A stretch of 64,000 nucleotides of DNA from Begonia masoniana (taxonomy: Eukaryota > Streptophyta > Magnoliopsida > Cucurbitales > Begoniaceae): assembly GCA_022432975.1 (NCBI GenBank), contig CM039508.1, positions 19,009,330 through 19,073,329 on the forward strand. The letters run 5' to 3'. Below are positions 47,302-58,646 of this stretch, piece after piece (within the stretch, counting starts at the first letter, position 1; each line of letters opens with the position of its first letter). The notes below the pieces were generated by a model, which saw nothing but the letters and a program-made list of their open reading frames with translations, was not told where the DNA came from and searched no databases. Position numbers and translations under genes: made by a program.

Positions 47302-49264
47302 ATAATTTGATGCCTAGAAAATAATAGTAAATTAAATCTCCCTTCTTTGTTTCAAGGCTTGGGCAAATTGGAGTTTTTATTTAGGGAATTTTGTCTTGAC
47401 TCTTGGAGAGCCAGAAGAGGGGCATTAAAGAAGAGGAAGGCATCAATTTTTAGACGGGGTATTTGGGATCATAACTTCAGTTATGTCTTCATTCTGGTGA
47501 GAGAAGTTTTTCATTTTCCTTGGAGGCTAAATGGGTAAATTACTGCAGAGTGCCTTAAATCGGACTTGGTGAGATTAAATTTTTGACAATGACCGGTTTC
47601 TCTTTTGTTAATTGTTCGAGGAACTTTGTCGTTGGACGTGAGATTCAACTTGATATTGGCATTAATTTAAGGTTTAGATTCTGAGCCTTAGTCTAAGGAT
47701 TCAACATCTACGGGGCTTATTGGACTGCTTGGTCTTTGGTTTGTAAAATCTATTTTGAGATAGAGATTTAATTTTATGAAAAACATATTTTTTATATTAA
47801 ATGTTTATTCTCACTAAATGCTTTTTAAATTGAGCATGTACAGTTCATTTAAATTTTTATATCCTTTTATTTGTTGTTTTTAACTAGAAGTAATAAGACA
47901 GTTGATGTCCGTATCTTTGAGAGCGAAACCTTAAACATGATCAGAGTACTTTGTGGCTTTAGCGATCACCGAGTATCGCCTTTTTTTTATAAATTATTCT
48001 ATAAATTGGCATGTTCACGTAAATTTGATTTAAATGTTCTTATAAAATTTGATCTCTATTGACTTTAGTCATTTCACCTCTAACGACTATTCCATTTTAA
48101 GAATTATTTAAAGTGAGTTTCAGTTGTCACCGCAAGAATAGATCGTGGACTATATTTTTAGAAATTTAGTTTTTTCTTGAGAGACTTATTTTACTTTTGC
48201 GAGGTTTGCTATTCTAAAGATAGTTTATTATTTTATTATTTACACAGTTTTAGACATTATTTTCTCATACTATCTAGATGTCATAATTGGACCTTTTATA
48301 TTGGGTTTGACTTTATTTTTATTTTAAGTCTTTCGCTACAATTAATGAAGAATTAAAGTTAAGGATCAAACGATTAGATTCATTTTGGGTCAGCTCGTTC
48401 TCCCTTTTGTCTCGAGTTCTCCTTTTAGTCATGACACCACATCTTACCAATATATGCGTTGGTGACAAAATAAATTTGTTTGAGAAAAAAACAAACCAAT
48501 TTAAATGTGTCGCAACTTTTTTTACAATGCGCCGCAACACAACTGAAACAATTTGTTTTTTTCACATAGGTTCAGTTGCACGGCGACTTGATGTGTTGTG
48601 TTATTTTAAATAGTGAGTCGCTGTGCAAAAGCATGATGTGTTATTTTTTTTAACTCCAATTGTTTACCATTTGTTATGAAAGTGAAGTTTTGTTGGTTTG
48701 ACCAAAGAAAAAAGTCAATTTGATTAAGAAAAATAATATATTTCATTTAATAAAAATTTTACAACTTCAACCAAGAAAAAATTAACAACTACAATATGAG
48801 TTCATCCCATAAGCACCTACTCAATTGTCAATCATGGACATTTTATTGATTATATTACATATACATATAAAATAAAATAAACTCATAATAAATCTTTTAA
48901 AAAACTATATGCTTCAAAATCCACTCATTATGTATTAATACCCACTTAATTATCAATTATATGCATTTTATTGATTATTAGTTTTCACCACGTGCAAGGC
49001 AGATATGCAGGCAAATTTTTGTATCGTGGTGAGGTATTCCGTTGCAATGCACTTGGCTTTAGAGCCAACGGCGGTGCACATGTGTGAACTCGTATGAGAT
49101 AGTAATCAATAAAATTTTGTTGAAGGAAATGCGACGTGAAGTCAGAAATAAAATGAAATCTGAAATCAAAAGAAAAAAATCAATAGAAAAGAAAATAGTG
49201 CATTATAGTTGCAGGAGCTTCTATGAGATTATATAGTTATGAATTAAAATGATAAAGGAATATA
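47302..49264. other. Intergenic DNA downstream of receptor kinase
   Basis: Nothing coding recognised. At 48775-48980 two diverged copies of a ~120-bp segment (tcaattgtcaatcatggacattttattg and ttaattatcaattatatgcattttattg) sit in tandem. The first few hundred bases are presumably the 3' UTR. Confidence 0.45.
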
Positions 49265-49648
49265 TAACTCGGATACGAAAACAAAGACATAATCGCGACA
49301 TCGAGTAACCAAGCAAATAAAATAAAAGAAGCTAACTTGCTATCACTATAACCAAAGCAGTAAGAGCTCCACATAAAACAATGGATTTTGAATGTTGCAC
49401 AACCATAAGAGCTACAATTATAAATGTGTCATCTCCAATCTGGCAGACATTACGGAGAAGACAACAATTATAACTTGATCATTATGTACCTGTAATGTTT
49501 GACAGTGAGTTAGCTGCTTTTATCCGGCCTCTCTTTTGAATACACTTGTCTCACTTTGTAAATTTGGTTCATCAAAACACTTTTCAACGATTAAAAGGAA
49601 GGAAAAAAAAAAAACAACCTAAGAAGCTAAAGTATGGTACTACCCGTC
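49265..49648. repeat. Direct duplication, copy 1
   Basis: 384 bp, nearly identical to 49921-50303 (offset 656 bp). The visible difference is the length of a poly-A run. Runs from taactcggatacg to ggtactacccgtc and carries a broken GDT1-like exon. Confidence 0.93.
49332..49460 (-). pseudogene. GDT1-like (UPF0016) cation transporter exon remnant, copy 1
   Basis: Minus-strand frame reading QIGDDTFIIVALMVVQHSKS, then ALTALVIVIAS and a TAG (49332-49334). GDT1-family proteins carry a conserved ExGD(K/R)(T/S) motif followed by FFIAALLAMRHP-type sequence; plant GDT1-like 3 proteins read EIGDKTFIIAALMAMRHPKS at this point (from memory). The resemblance is strong over ~35 residues, but the motif's Glu is Gln and its Lys is Asp, and no further exon is visible nearby. 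These transporters move Mn2+/Ca2+ across Golgi or chloroplast membranes through the Glu/Asp of this motif, so the fragment could not work. A retained exon fragment is the likeliest reading. Confidence 0.65.
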
Positions 49649-49920
49649 GAAGGAATAGTTATTTAAAATTAGCTACCAAACATGCAATTATACTAAATGT
49701 AGAACTAAAATGAAGTTGTAGCAACGAGTAATGTTGAAGGAATCTATATTCTTCTTCAAATATTAAAGTGAAGAACTTGTCACCACGTACTCAAGTATTT
49801 ATTCATGATCATGGTATTGAAAATTACAAAAGATTGATAAGAGCTTCATCAAAGTGAAATATCAAGTTTGTAACAATAAATCAATCACTTTATGAGATAA
49901 AAAGAATTAAATAAAAGAAT
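49649..49920. other. Spacer between the two duplication copies
   Basis: 272 bp, AT-rich, no coding frame. Confidence 0.5.
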
Positions 49921-50303
49921 TAACTCGGATACGAAAACAAAGACATAATCGCGACATCGAGTAACCAAGCAAATAAAATAAAAGAAGCTAACTTGCTATC
50001 ACTATAACCAAAGCAGTAAGAGCTCCACATAAAACAATGGATTTTGAATGTTGCACAACCATAAGAGCTACAATTATAAATGTGTCATCTCCAATCTGGC
50101 AGACATTACGGAGAAGACAACAATTATAACTTGATCATTATGTACCTGTAATGTTTGACAGTGAGTTAGCTGCTTTTATCCGGCCTCTCTTTTGAATACA
50201 CTTGTCTCACTTTGTAAATTTGGTTCATCAAAACACTTTTCAACGATTAAAAGGAAGGAAAAAAAAAAACAACCTAAGAAGCTAAAGTATGGTACTACCC
50301 GTC
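49921..50303. repeat. Direct duplication, copy 2
   Basis: 383 bp matching 49265-49648. The near identity implies a recent duplication. After 50303 the two flanks diverge at once. Confidence 0.93.
49988..50116 (-). pseudogene. GDT1-like exon remnant, copy 2
   Basis: Same frame as at 49332-49460, with the same QIGDDT motif and the same TAG at 49988-49990, so the damage preceded the duplication. Confidence 0.63.
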
Positions 50304-51281
50304 TCAGCTCAGTGATGAACAAATCAAATGAAATAGCAAAAAAAAAAAAAAAAAAAAACAAAAAAACATATAAAAATCACCAACAAAAACCCAAATTACG
50401 GAGATCAATATGACTTTATAAATTGCTTTTCAACAGAACAACGTTTACACGACTGGATGCATGTTGCCAGGAAGATGATTGACCAGACTTGCGACCCCTG
50501 CATCAGAAGTGCATCAGAAATGAAGCTATAGCTGATGTAAAAAAATGAAGACCTAATATAAGAACAGCTACATAGCAGCAAATGCCTTAATCTTATATTT
50601 GACATCTTACTGTGAAATTCATAGCAATTAAGGTCCCCATCTTTCGATTTCATTTCATTACAAACATTGCAAGCAATGTTAAAAATGAGTGCATAAATCA
50701 CTTAAAATCTTCGAGATTGCAGCACGAATATTGATATTTGGCCAACTTCCTTCCATTAGGAAAAGGTTTGAGCAAATTCTTGAAAAGTGTTGGCACTCCA
50801 TGGTCTAAGAATTCTTGTAGGACCTGCTTCCCGCAAATGCATGATATGTAAAACTGAGAAAAAAAATCCACCAACACAGAAACAAGACGCACATCAAATT
50901 GGAAAAAAACACACCGACGAGCAAGAAAAACCAATACATAAAGAACACACTCATCAGATTGGAAAAAAAATAAAAACACTTCTGATGTGATACGGGATCC
51001 GTCCATTAACATTAGAACATTGAAAGGACATCATTTGCTATGCCAATTAGATTAGTTATAGTGAACGTTTAGACTTCCTTGGAGAATAGGCCCGCGCCTA
51101 CCCAATGATAGGTTGACACACGCCAATCCACGCCTTGGGCTCCTTGAGTCCAAAGTTACATCAACCATTCTGCCTTTGTTCTTGATCCATCTCTTAAGGT
51201 CATTTTCATTAAGTTTTTTTTTAATTAAGTTATTAGTCTTGTAATTAGATTTGAAGATATGTATGAATCCAAAGTCCAAAC
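50304..51281. other. Intergenic DNA with a weak possible exon remnant
   Basis: Contains poly-A at 50339-50358. On the minus strand near 50700-50830 a frame after an acceptor-like cag reads VLQEFLDHGVPTLFKNLLKP. It loosely recalls the GVPSLFxxLxxL stretch of the N-acetyltransferase subunit NAA15, but the match is too short to call. The LTR of the next element starts at 51282. Confidence 0.35.
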
Positions 51282-52749
51282 TGACATGCCTAGGAGGCCC
51301 GTCACGATATCACAATCTCGGGCCTATAATTTAGTCACTCAATGTTCTAATGATTTTTCTCTTTTTGTAGGTTTTGATCCAATCATGGATTTCACTTGGG
51401 AGCCAACTTCGGAGGATGTGGACAAACCCTTGCACAGCCTTCATTGGAACATTCACGTGGAGCCTTCAAGCAGCCTAATGGGAATTTGTCTTCTTGGACC
51501 ATTAAATGTATAATTTTATTTTTCAAACTTATTTGGCATACATTAACCTTTTAGTATGGATTATTATATATTTGCATATCATACATTAGATTGTGTGGTT
51601 AGGATTAGATGAATGTTGGTGGATTATGGGTTGAAGAAATTCAACAAATTATTCAAAGGAAAAAGCCTACAACCAATGGAGCCCAAAGGAAGCCAAGGCT
51701 CAAAGAAGAGCCCACATTTAAAGGTATGATTTTGCAGGTACAAGAGTTATTGGCAACATGGATTGATGAGTTGGCAAGATCTCACCCATTGGCTAAGGGA
51801 TGGCTCGATTTTATGGTGAAATACTGGTCTGGCACGCGCGGGCAGCAGGAGAGGCGCGCAGGCAGACAGGTTGAGGCGCGCGGGCAGGATCGCTGCTCCG
51901 GCGTTGGTTGCGCCAATCAGCGCGCGCGCCCAGGATTGCTGATGTGGCGCGCTGGCACGTGCGACAGCGCCTGGTTGGCTGGACAGCGTGCGCACGGCTT
52001 CACTCTTCCAAGCCATCCGAATGTTTCTTCATCCAAGGGCCTTCACTTCATCTCCAAATCCATGCCAAACCCTAATCCACCCTAGGAATTCTATAAATGC
52101 ATAGCATTAGTGTTTGTATGGAACTTTTTGCCAAATTTATAAAACTCCTATTTCTCTCCAAGCTTGTGTGCTTTGGTTTTTCCTTGATTCCTTGAATCAA
52201 GTGGAGTAGCCCTCCATTGTTAGCCTAGCTTTCGGGTTGTTATGTTAACTCTTAGCTATTCCCTCGCCTTCTCCATTGGGATTAGGAGTGAGGATGAAAA
52301 CCTAGGCCCTAGGTGGTCGTTTTTTCTCCGGGAAAATCGTTTATCCAAGAGCGTAAAACGTAAGATAGCTCTTTGGATCTGCCGAATGTATTTCCATTTC
52401 TAGCATTTCCATTACATTTCACACACATTATCACCTCTAAATTTCAGCCATCACTTCACACACTTCACCATTTTTATTTCTTGCATTTTTATTTTTATTT
52501 CCTCCATTTTCTCTCCATGGTTACACACACTCTTCTCTTCATCTTATTCTTCACTTTTCTCTTTATTTCATGCCCTTATAATGGTCATATAAATCTGTCA
52601 TCATCACACACCCTCACATCCATTTTCTTACTTCATTTTCATCACCATTTACTTCCTATTATACTCGGTTTTCACTTATTCACTTACCACCCGAGCACTT
52701 GAGTATTTGTGGGTATCACACGGTCCCTTTTCTAAGGGCCACCGTGTCA
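51282..52749 (+). repeat. 5' LTR of second-family gypsy element
   Basis: 1,468 bp, ends set by homology to the solo LTR 42239-43566 and by the adjacent PBS. A GC-rich block (gcgcgcgggcagg) sits at 51830-51990. The open frame through that block (51609-52085) is not a gene. Confidence 0.82.
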
Positions 52750-53078
52750 AGTGGTATCAGAGCCAAAAGGCTTCCCACGATGCGTTTTAGTTGTCTTGGC
52801 ACTAGCCAAAAGTTGACACAAAACCGGGATAGCGGCTCGTTTACTTTCTAGCATTATTTTCATATTATATTTTGTGCTAACTTTGTACTAATCTTGTCAT
52901 TATATTTGCTGCCATCTTCTTGTCCCTCTTTAGCCTAAATGTTAAAAGAAAAATATGGTATGCAATATGGTTAAAAATCGGCCAAGGTTAGTATAGTATT
53001 TTCCTCACTTGTCATTTCGGTTTTGTCATGTTTAATGGCTCGGTTTCTACATCTCCTTTTGCTTCGATTTTCTTTAGC
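52750..53078 (+). other. PBS and untranslated leader of second-family element, first part
   Basis: PBS complementary to initiator tRNA-Met at 52752-52764, then non-coding leader. It resumes at 55609 after the solo LTR and runs to the gag ATG at 56510, a leader of about 1.2 kb in total. Confidence 0.7.
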
Positions 53079-53083
53079 ATATT

Positions 53084-55608
53084 TGTAACGACCTGAAACT
53101 AAGGATATATTTTTTTTAAAGAAAACTCGTGGACATTCATCTCAGGTAACATAACTCAGTCATTTAAATCTTAGAACAACTACTTGTAAACTTTTTCTTT
53201 AAAAACTCGTGGACAGGTAAAAGAACAACAAACTAAGACCTTCAATTCTCTGAACTGGACTCTTTCATAAATCTGACAGCGCACTCATCCACAGAGTCGA
53301 ACGACATAACTCGGGCAACAATCTTATCTACAAGGTAGGGCGACTTTATCATCCACAGACTACTTAGACGTCATCGTTTACAGACAGCACAGTCGTTATC
53401 GTTCGCATACTATCATCCACGGAATACTCAGACTTTATCGTCCACTGACTACTTAGTCGTTATCGTCCACAGACTACTTAGTCGTTATCGTCCATAGACG
53501 CTATCACTTCAAACGACATCGTTCTAGTCGACATTACAATGGACGATAACTTTGGACGATACTTTGTCCATAGACCATGTGACTTTATTGTCCACGGTCC
53601 ACGTGACTTCATCATTCACGGGTTACACAGACTCTTCGTCCACAGACTAACGTCCATAGACTTACTTACATTTATCGTCCACGGGCCATGTGACTATAAT
53701 GTCCATAATCCACGTGACTACTTACTTTAGACGACAACTCAACATCGTTCTCTTGCCTTGGACTCGCCCCTAACTTTGGACGATGACTCATTCACTTATT
53801 CTGGACGACGATTTTACTTTCGACTCTGGACGACTGTTTTTACTTACAACTCTGGACGACTATTTTTACTTACAACTCTGTACGACTGTTTTTACTTACA
53901 AAACAGAATACATAGACAACCGATCAATCGCTTCCCCTGGCGAACGTTCGGCTAGCTCTCTGGAACTAACTCTACAAGTAACCTCGCATCTCAATTAACA
54001 GAAATCATCTTTTAACATAAAACTTAAACATGCGTAGCGGAAGACTTAAAGAAAACAAATGAACCTTTAGTCTTGAATCCTCTTAAAACATGGAATTGTA
54101 CTAGACAATCCCAGCATTCATCAACATAAGAAAATCTTATCTTACTTATACTTCAGTATCTTAGATCTTACTAAAATATACTAAGAGCAGCATTCCACGG
54201 GTCAAAATCGCCACTCAGCCACAAAATCCACACCTTGAGCACCATCCAGCAACCAGACTTAATCATTCTAATTCGGTTTGAGATCCTCACCTTCCAACTC
54301 GTCACCTACGTCATAAGGTTTAAACTATAAGCCTAATGCTTAGTAAGAAGTGCAACATATACATGAATGCTCATAAATACATACTTAATGAAATCATGTT
54401 CACATTCTTTATTCAGATTAGGGGAGTCATGTTTTTGTTCGTGTTCTTGATCATATCATGGGAATCATGTTCTTGTTCATCATTTATATAACATGGATTA
54501 AGGAGGGTTTGTGCCGAAGGGGGTAGGCAGAGTGCGTGTACATGATCTTCTCGGACAGAATTCTTGGTCCCTTTCTGGACAGTGACATGGCCAAACCGCC
54601 CCAACCCTCACTTAATCATGGTTGCATACATTTCATATTTGTATCTCATTCATAAAAGGAGCATGTACATAAAACGTTTTCGTATTCTTGGAGACAAATC
54701 ATGATGCAGAAATATGAATGCACTTAAATCATCAGACTATGGAAAGAGTCATACATCAGGTAACATATCATAACATTAACTCAAGCATCGTACCAGAACA
54801 AACAATTTCATAAACACTATCTGGACATCAGAGACTAAACCAACCTATTACCCTTGTGATGTAGGGCCCTATTGGCCGGAATACTTAACACACTCACTTA
54901 CCTGGACTCCTTAGCAATGTCGTGCCTTCACTTGAATCTTTCTCCACCTAAGACATTTCATACTTCAATGTTAAATATATCCTGAATATTCTAAACTCAA
55001 AGCTGATAAAATCTTAGCTAAAGAAATCATCCTAGAATCTAGCTTAAACCTCTAAGGCATTTCGCTGAGCACCTAGTGTGCAGAGCTTAACCTTCATTAA
55101 CATTAATGGCATTAGGGTCTATAGTACCAGATCCATACCAACATCAAATTTCTCAAAGTCCAAACATCGACAACATCAGAATCCTATCTTAATGCCACTA
55201 AATAAGGGAACTCGAAGATATAGCTGTGAACCTGGCATCGACCGATTCTCAATCTTCAGACATCAACCAATAACCATTCCTAAATCAAAGACTCAAAGAA
55301 TGAATTATCTAAACCTTACCTGAGCTTTGAATCGTCGAAGAAAGAGGAGGAAGAAATCGGTCGTTGAAGGAGGAAATCGCCATAGGGGAAAGTCGGCTAC
55401 AGGAGGGGTTTAAGTGAGGTTTTAGATCTTCCTTTTCCTATTTATATTGATTAAAATCACATTTATTTACAAATCTTGCCATTACCTAATTTTTTTCTCT
55501 TAAAACAAGTAATATCCGTCATCTTAAGACCTCGTAAATTTTCACATTCAACAAGCCACTCCAAAATAATTCACGGGATAATTACCTGGCGACGTGCTGG
55601 TTGTTACA
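53084..55608 (-). mobile_element. Solo Tekay-like LTR nested in leader
   Basis: 2,525 bp, TGTAACGACC...GGTTGTTACA, with a perfect ATATT duplication (53079-53083, 55609-55613). Minus-strand donor-like CAG|GTAAG at 54901, GGCCAATAGGGCCCTACATCA at about 54850-54876, acceptor-like GTAG|GT at 54306, near-palindrome cgatcaatcg at 53921-53930. No interior. Closest relative in the window is the LTR at 58647. Confidence 0.93.
53320..53890. repeat. GGACGAC/CGTCCAC minisatellite in solo LTR
   Basis: Degenerate units such as tcgtccacagactacttag (53400-53500), then ctggacgactgtttttacttacaa (53780-53890). The core GGACGACTGTTTT matches that of the arrays at 26530-26868 and 33410-33640. Confidence 0.75.
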
Positions 55609-56509
55609 ATATTTGTGATGTCTGAACCATGTTTTAGTACTTAAATATTGTCCATTAACTATATAAAATTTCTAAGAATTTTGATGCTTAAAATCGGCCT
55701 ACAACTAAGACTATAAAATCGGTTGTTGAAGTTGTTTTCTCCTCAGTTTATGCATGTTTTTGCTCCCGGTTTGGACTATTATTTGCTTTCGCTTTTGCTA
55801 GCATTATCATGTTATGTTTTGCCCTATGTTTACATCTAGAAAATACAGCAACTTAATGATAAAATGCTGCTCTTAATGTGCATGCAAAAATCGGCCCAAG
55901 AAACTAGTTAAAATTAGATTTTACAAGTTATATTATCTTCGTCTTTTCTAGTACTTCTTGCTTCGGTTCTTCATGTTAAGATTGCTGATTGTTTACACTT
56001 GGAGTTAGTCTATAACTTGTCTATTATATGCTGTTATTTGATTGCACAAATTGATTTACATGAATTAAGTAATAGCATAATAAAATCGGCTATGTTGAAT
56101 ATTATGCCCTTATGAAAATTGTGCTATGTTTTATGGAAATTTCAGCATGTTATTCTTGACCAAATTTTTGTTTAATCATATTCCTTGCTGAATTTTTGAA
56201 GTTGTTTAGTGATATTTATATTATTTTTAGTGATCTAGTTTAAAGTTGATTAATTTTTGAAGTTTGATTGAAAATTGTGGTGATTAGCATTTATTGAAAA
56301 TATTCGTTTCTATAGTTAATTTGCTAAGTGTTTATTGATATTATTAAGTTGTTTTCCTATGTGAGCATGATCCCTATTTTCCTATTGTCTTGGCTAAGAA
56401 TATTCCTTAGTGCCTAAAGTTACCTAAGACATTAAGAAGATAAACATTTTACCAATTTAGGAAAAAATAACTTAGACAAGAAATTGAAATTTATTTAAAA
56501 CACTTAACT
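55609..56509 (+). other. Untranslated leader of second-family element, second part
   Basis: AT-rich, no coding frame. Continues the sequence interrupted at 53083 and ends at the gag start codon. Confidence 0.6.
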
Positions 56510-57132
56510 ATGACGAATAGAAGTGGATTCACACATGATGCACCGCACCTTGAACCGAATCGGGTTAGGGATACTCCCTCTCACGAACACATTCGTCACG
56601 AGGGTGAGACTGGCATGCAAGGTCAACTCGAAGCCTTAACGGGCTTGGTTAACACCCTTGCTCAACAAGTTAAAGAACTCATGAACAATCCTCCCCGTAG
56701 AGAATCCCATGAACGAGTTCCTTCACAAGAGACCTCCTCTAGAGTTATACCCGAATGTCCTAGACGTCGAACCCCTTTTCAACCACCCGTAGAGGAAGAA
56801 GAATGGGCTGAACCCCAAAGAAGAAGACCACGTTATTATGATTCGGAGGATGATTGGGCTGGAGATGATGAAGAGCATCGCCCAAATCGTCGTAGGGACA
56901 ACGACGACCTCCGTAACATTAAGATCGCAATTCCCCCTTTCAATGGAACGTGTGACAGACACACATATCTAGATTGGGTTGATAAGATTGAGAGAGTTTT
57001 TGAATGTCACGACTATTCCGAAAGAGTGAAAATACAACTTGCCTCTCTTGAACTCACGGGCCATGCCGCACTATGGTGGTCCAACCTCAAAGCCCAACGA
57101 ATGAGAACTCTAGGATACCCCGTCTCCACTTG

Positions 57133-57510
57133 TGTAAGAACCCCTTTTCTCAGCAAGATATTGTCCGCTCTGGGGATTGGGCCGTAGCCCAATATCCTCC
57201 CCTCACAGCTTTGTTTGGCGAGGACTTCCCAGTCGGTCACCCAACCTGGTACTACTCTCGCCGAAGCACTTTTAACTTCGGAGTTCTTATGGGATCCGTT
57301 GCCAATGGTGCTCCAAAACGTGTATTGCTATCTTGGAAGGGTCTCTTTACATATGTTTCATTTCCACATACTTTCCCAAGCGATGTGGGATTGTGACGAC
57401 CCCCTTTTTAAGACCCGTCATCTTCCGGTTTGCCTGTGCGGACGTACCGCCATCCGAGTTCCGGTTTGTGCAGCCATCGTTCACATAATTACATATTCGG
57501 GTCATCACAA
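57133..57510 (-). repeat. Cassandra LTR, left copy
   Basis: TGTAAGAACCCC...GGTCATCACA, 378 bp. The neighbouring copy starts TGTAACGACCC, so this end has mutated. Confidence 0.92.
57219..57314 (-). other. 5S rRNA-derived domain, left LTR
   Basis: On the plus strand: cgaggacttcccag..ggtcaccca, ggtactactctcgcc, aacttcggagttct and atgggatcc, in the order expected of a reverse-complement plant 5S gene. The internal promoter A-box area reads AGTTAAAAGTGCTTCGGCGAG, close to but not identical with genuine 5S. Not a functional 5S rRNA gene as such. Confidence 0.88.
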
Positions 57511-57580
57511 TCACCCCCCCTCGGGGGCCCAACGTCCTCGTTGGCCACATTTCTGGTTGGGTACAGGCTCTGATACCATT

Positions 57581-57957
57581 TGTAACGACCCATTTTCCTA
57601 GCAAGATATTGTCCACTCTGGGAATTGGGCCGTAGCACAATATCCTCCCCTCACGGCTTTGTTTGGCGAGGACTTCCCAGTCGGTCACCCAACCTTGTAC
57701 TACTTCTGCCGAAGCACTTTTAACTTCGGAGTTCTTATGGGATCCGTTGCCAATTGTACTCCAAAATGCGTTTTGCTATCTTAGGAGGGTCTCTTTACAT
57801 ATGTTTCATTTCCACATACTTCCCCAAGCGATGTGGGATTGTGACGACCCCTTTTTTATGACCCGTCACCTTTCGGTTCGCCCGCGCGGACGTATTGCCA
57901 TCTGGGTTTCGGTTCGTGCAGCCATCGTTCACATACTTACACATCTGGATCATCACA
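57581..57957 (-). repeat. Cassandra LTR, right copy
   Basis: TGTAACGACCCA...GGATCATCACA, 377 bp. Differs from the left copy at scattered positions, indicating an insertion of some age. Confidence 0.92.
57667..57762 (-). other. 5S rRNA-derived domain, right LTR
   Basis: Same 5S-like arrangement as in the left LTR (gaggacttcccag, tactacttctgcc, aacttcggagttct, atgggatcc), with a change of the ctctcgcc segment to cttctgcc. Confidence 0.87.
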
Positions 57958-58646
57958 ACTTGGACTTCCATGAAGGAACTAATGCACAAGAGGTTCGTTC
58001 CCCGACATTACAAACACAAACTCTTCCATCAACTTCATAACCTTAAACAAAACACTCTCTCGGTCGATGAGTACCTCACGGAATTTGAAACTCTTAATAT
58101 GCGATGTGCTATTGATGAGCCTGAAGAACAACTCATCGCAAGATTCATCCGTGGTTTGAACCGTGAAATTAGCGACGCGGTTGAAGTTCAACAATTAGAG
58201 GCCATGGACATGGTCATTCAACTTGCCCTCACAGTGGAAAGGCAACTCAAGAGAAAACGTAAAACCAATTTTCTAACTAAATTTCCACCTAGGCACTTGG
58301 ATCAAGATAAGCCCAAACCTCCATGGAAGAACGAAGAGAAAAGGCCAATTAACCGTAATTGGCCACCTAAAACCCCCTTCAACCAAAACAAGTCCCCTCA
58401 AACGGATAAAAATCAAGCAAACCCATCTAAAGGACAAAGAGCCCGTGATGTCCAATGCTACAAGTGTTTAGGCAAAGGACATTACGCAAATGAATGCTCT
58501 AACCGTCGAGTGATGGTTATAAAGGAGTCAACCAGAGAATGGGAGAGTGAGAACGATGAAGGAAAATACCTCGAGAAAGAAGAAGAAGAGGTAGAAGAGG
58601 AAAGTGAACATGAATTTGATGAATGTGTGGCTCAAGAAGGGCCTCT

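Larger units (their letters stand above)
57133..57957 (-). mobile_element. Cassandra TRIM retrotransposon with 5S rRNA-like LTRs
   Basis: 825 bp, flanked by perfect ACTTG duplications (57128-57132, 57958-57962). LTRs are 57133-57510 and 57581-57957, with only 70 bp between them: a reverse-complement PBS (ggctctgatacca at ~57566-57578) and a minus-strand purine tract (ccgaggggggtgat) at 57511. No coding capacity. Each LTR contains a region matching the reverse complement of plant 5S rRNA, the hallmark of Cassandra, which is thought to be transcribed by RNA polymerase III and mobilised by other elements. Confidence 0.94.
51282..58646 (+). mobile_element. Ty3/gypsy element (second family), left part, invaded by three other elements
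   Basis: LTR 51282-52749 (TGACATGCC...CCGTGTCA), then a 2-bp gap and the PBS tggtatcagagcc (52752-52764), a leader interrupted by a solo LTR at 53084-55608, gag from 56510 interrupted by Cassandra at 57133-57957, and a cut at about 58646 where the next element begins. Protease, pol and the 3' LTR must lie right of the window, so its TSD cannot be checked. The gag type differs from the Tekay-like gags here. Confidence 0.82.
56510..58646 (+). pseudogene. gypsy gag of second family, split by Cassandra and cut by next insertion
   Basis: Part one (56510-57132) starts MTNRSGFTHDAPHLEPN, has a coiled segment LEALTGLVNTLAQQVKELM, an acidic/basic stretch, and the gag core start IAIPPFNGTCDRHTYLDWVD with AALWWSNLKAQR. 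The frame stops at the 825-bp Cassandra insertion and resumes at 57963 with TSMKELMHKRFVPRHYKHKL, LSVDEYLTEFETL, ARFIRGLNREISDAVEVQQL, a CCHC knuckle CYKCLGKGHYANEC (58457-58498) and an acidic Glu-rich tail. Without Cassandra and one ACTTG copy, the reading frame would be uninterrupted, so this gag was intact when Cassandra landed. It is cut at about 58646 by the next element. Gag of this type is found in chromoviruses such as the CRM/Galadriel groups; the lineage is not certain. Confidence 0.85.

Noticed and set aside
51609..52085. 158-codon open frame
   Set aside because: Lies wholly within the gypsy LTR, in its GC-rich block; no domain.
50986..52720. TGTGATAC...GTATCACA first taken as the ends of the LTR
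   Set aside because: Comparison with the solo LTR at 42239-43566 and the PBS position place the ends at 51282 and 52749; the 8-bp inverted match is chance.
52752..52764. tggtatcagagcc sequences considered as tRNA gene parts (also reverse complement at 16497, 33034, 57566, 41602)
   Set aside because: They are 13-nt primer binding sites next to LTRs; no tRNA gene structure around them.
57219..57314. Functional 5S rRNA gene
   Set aside because: Several changes from 5S in the internal promoter and ends, duplicated in both LTRs of Cassandra, no 5S tandem array.
57013..57989. Several open frames on both strands
   Set aside because: They fall in the Cassandra LTRs and their 5S-like sequence, which is non-coding.
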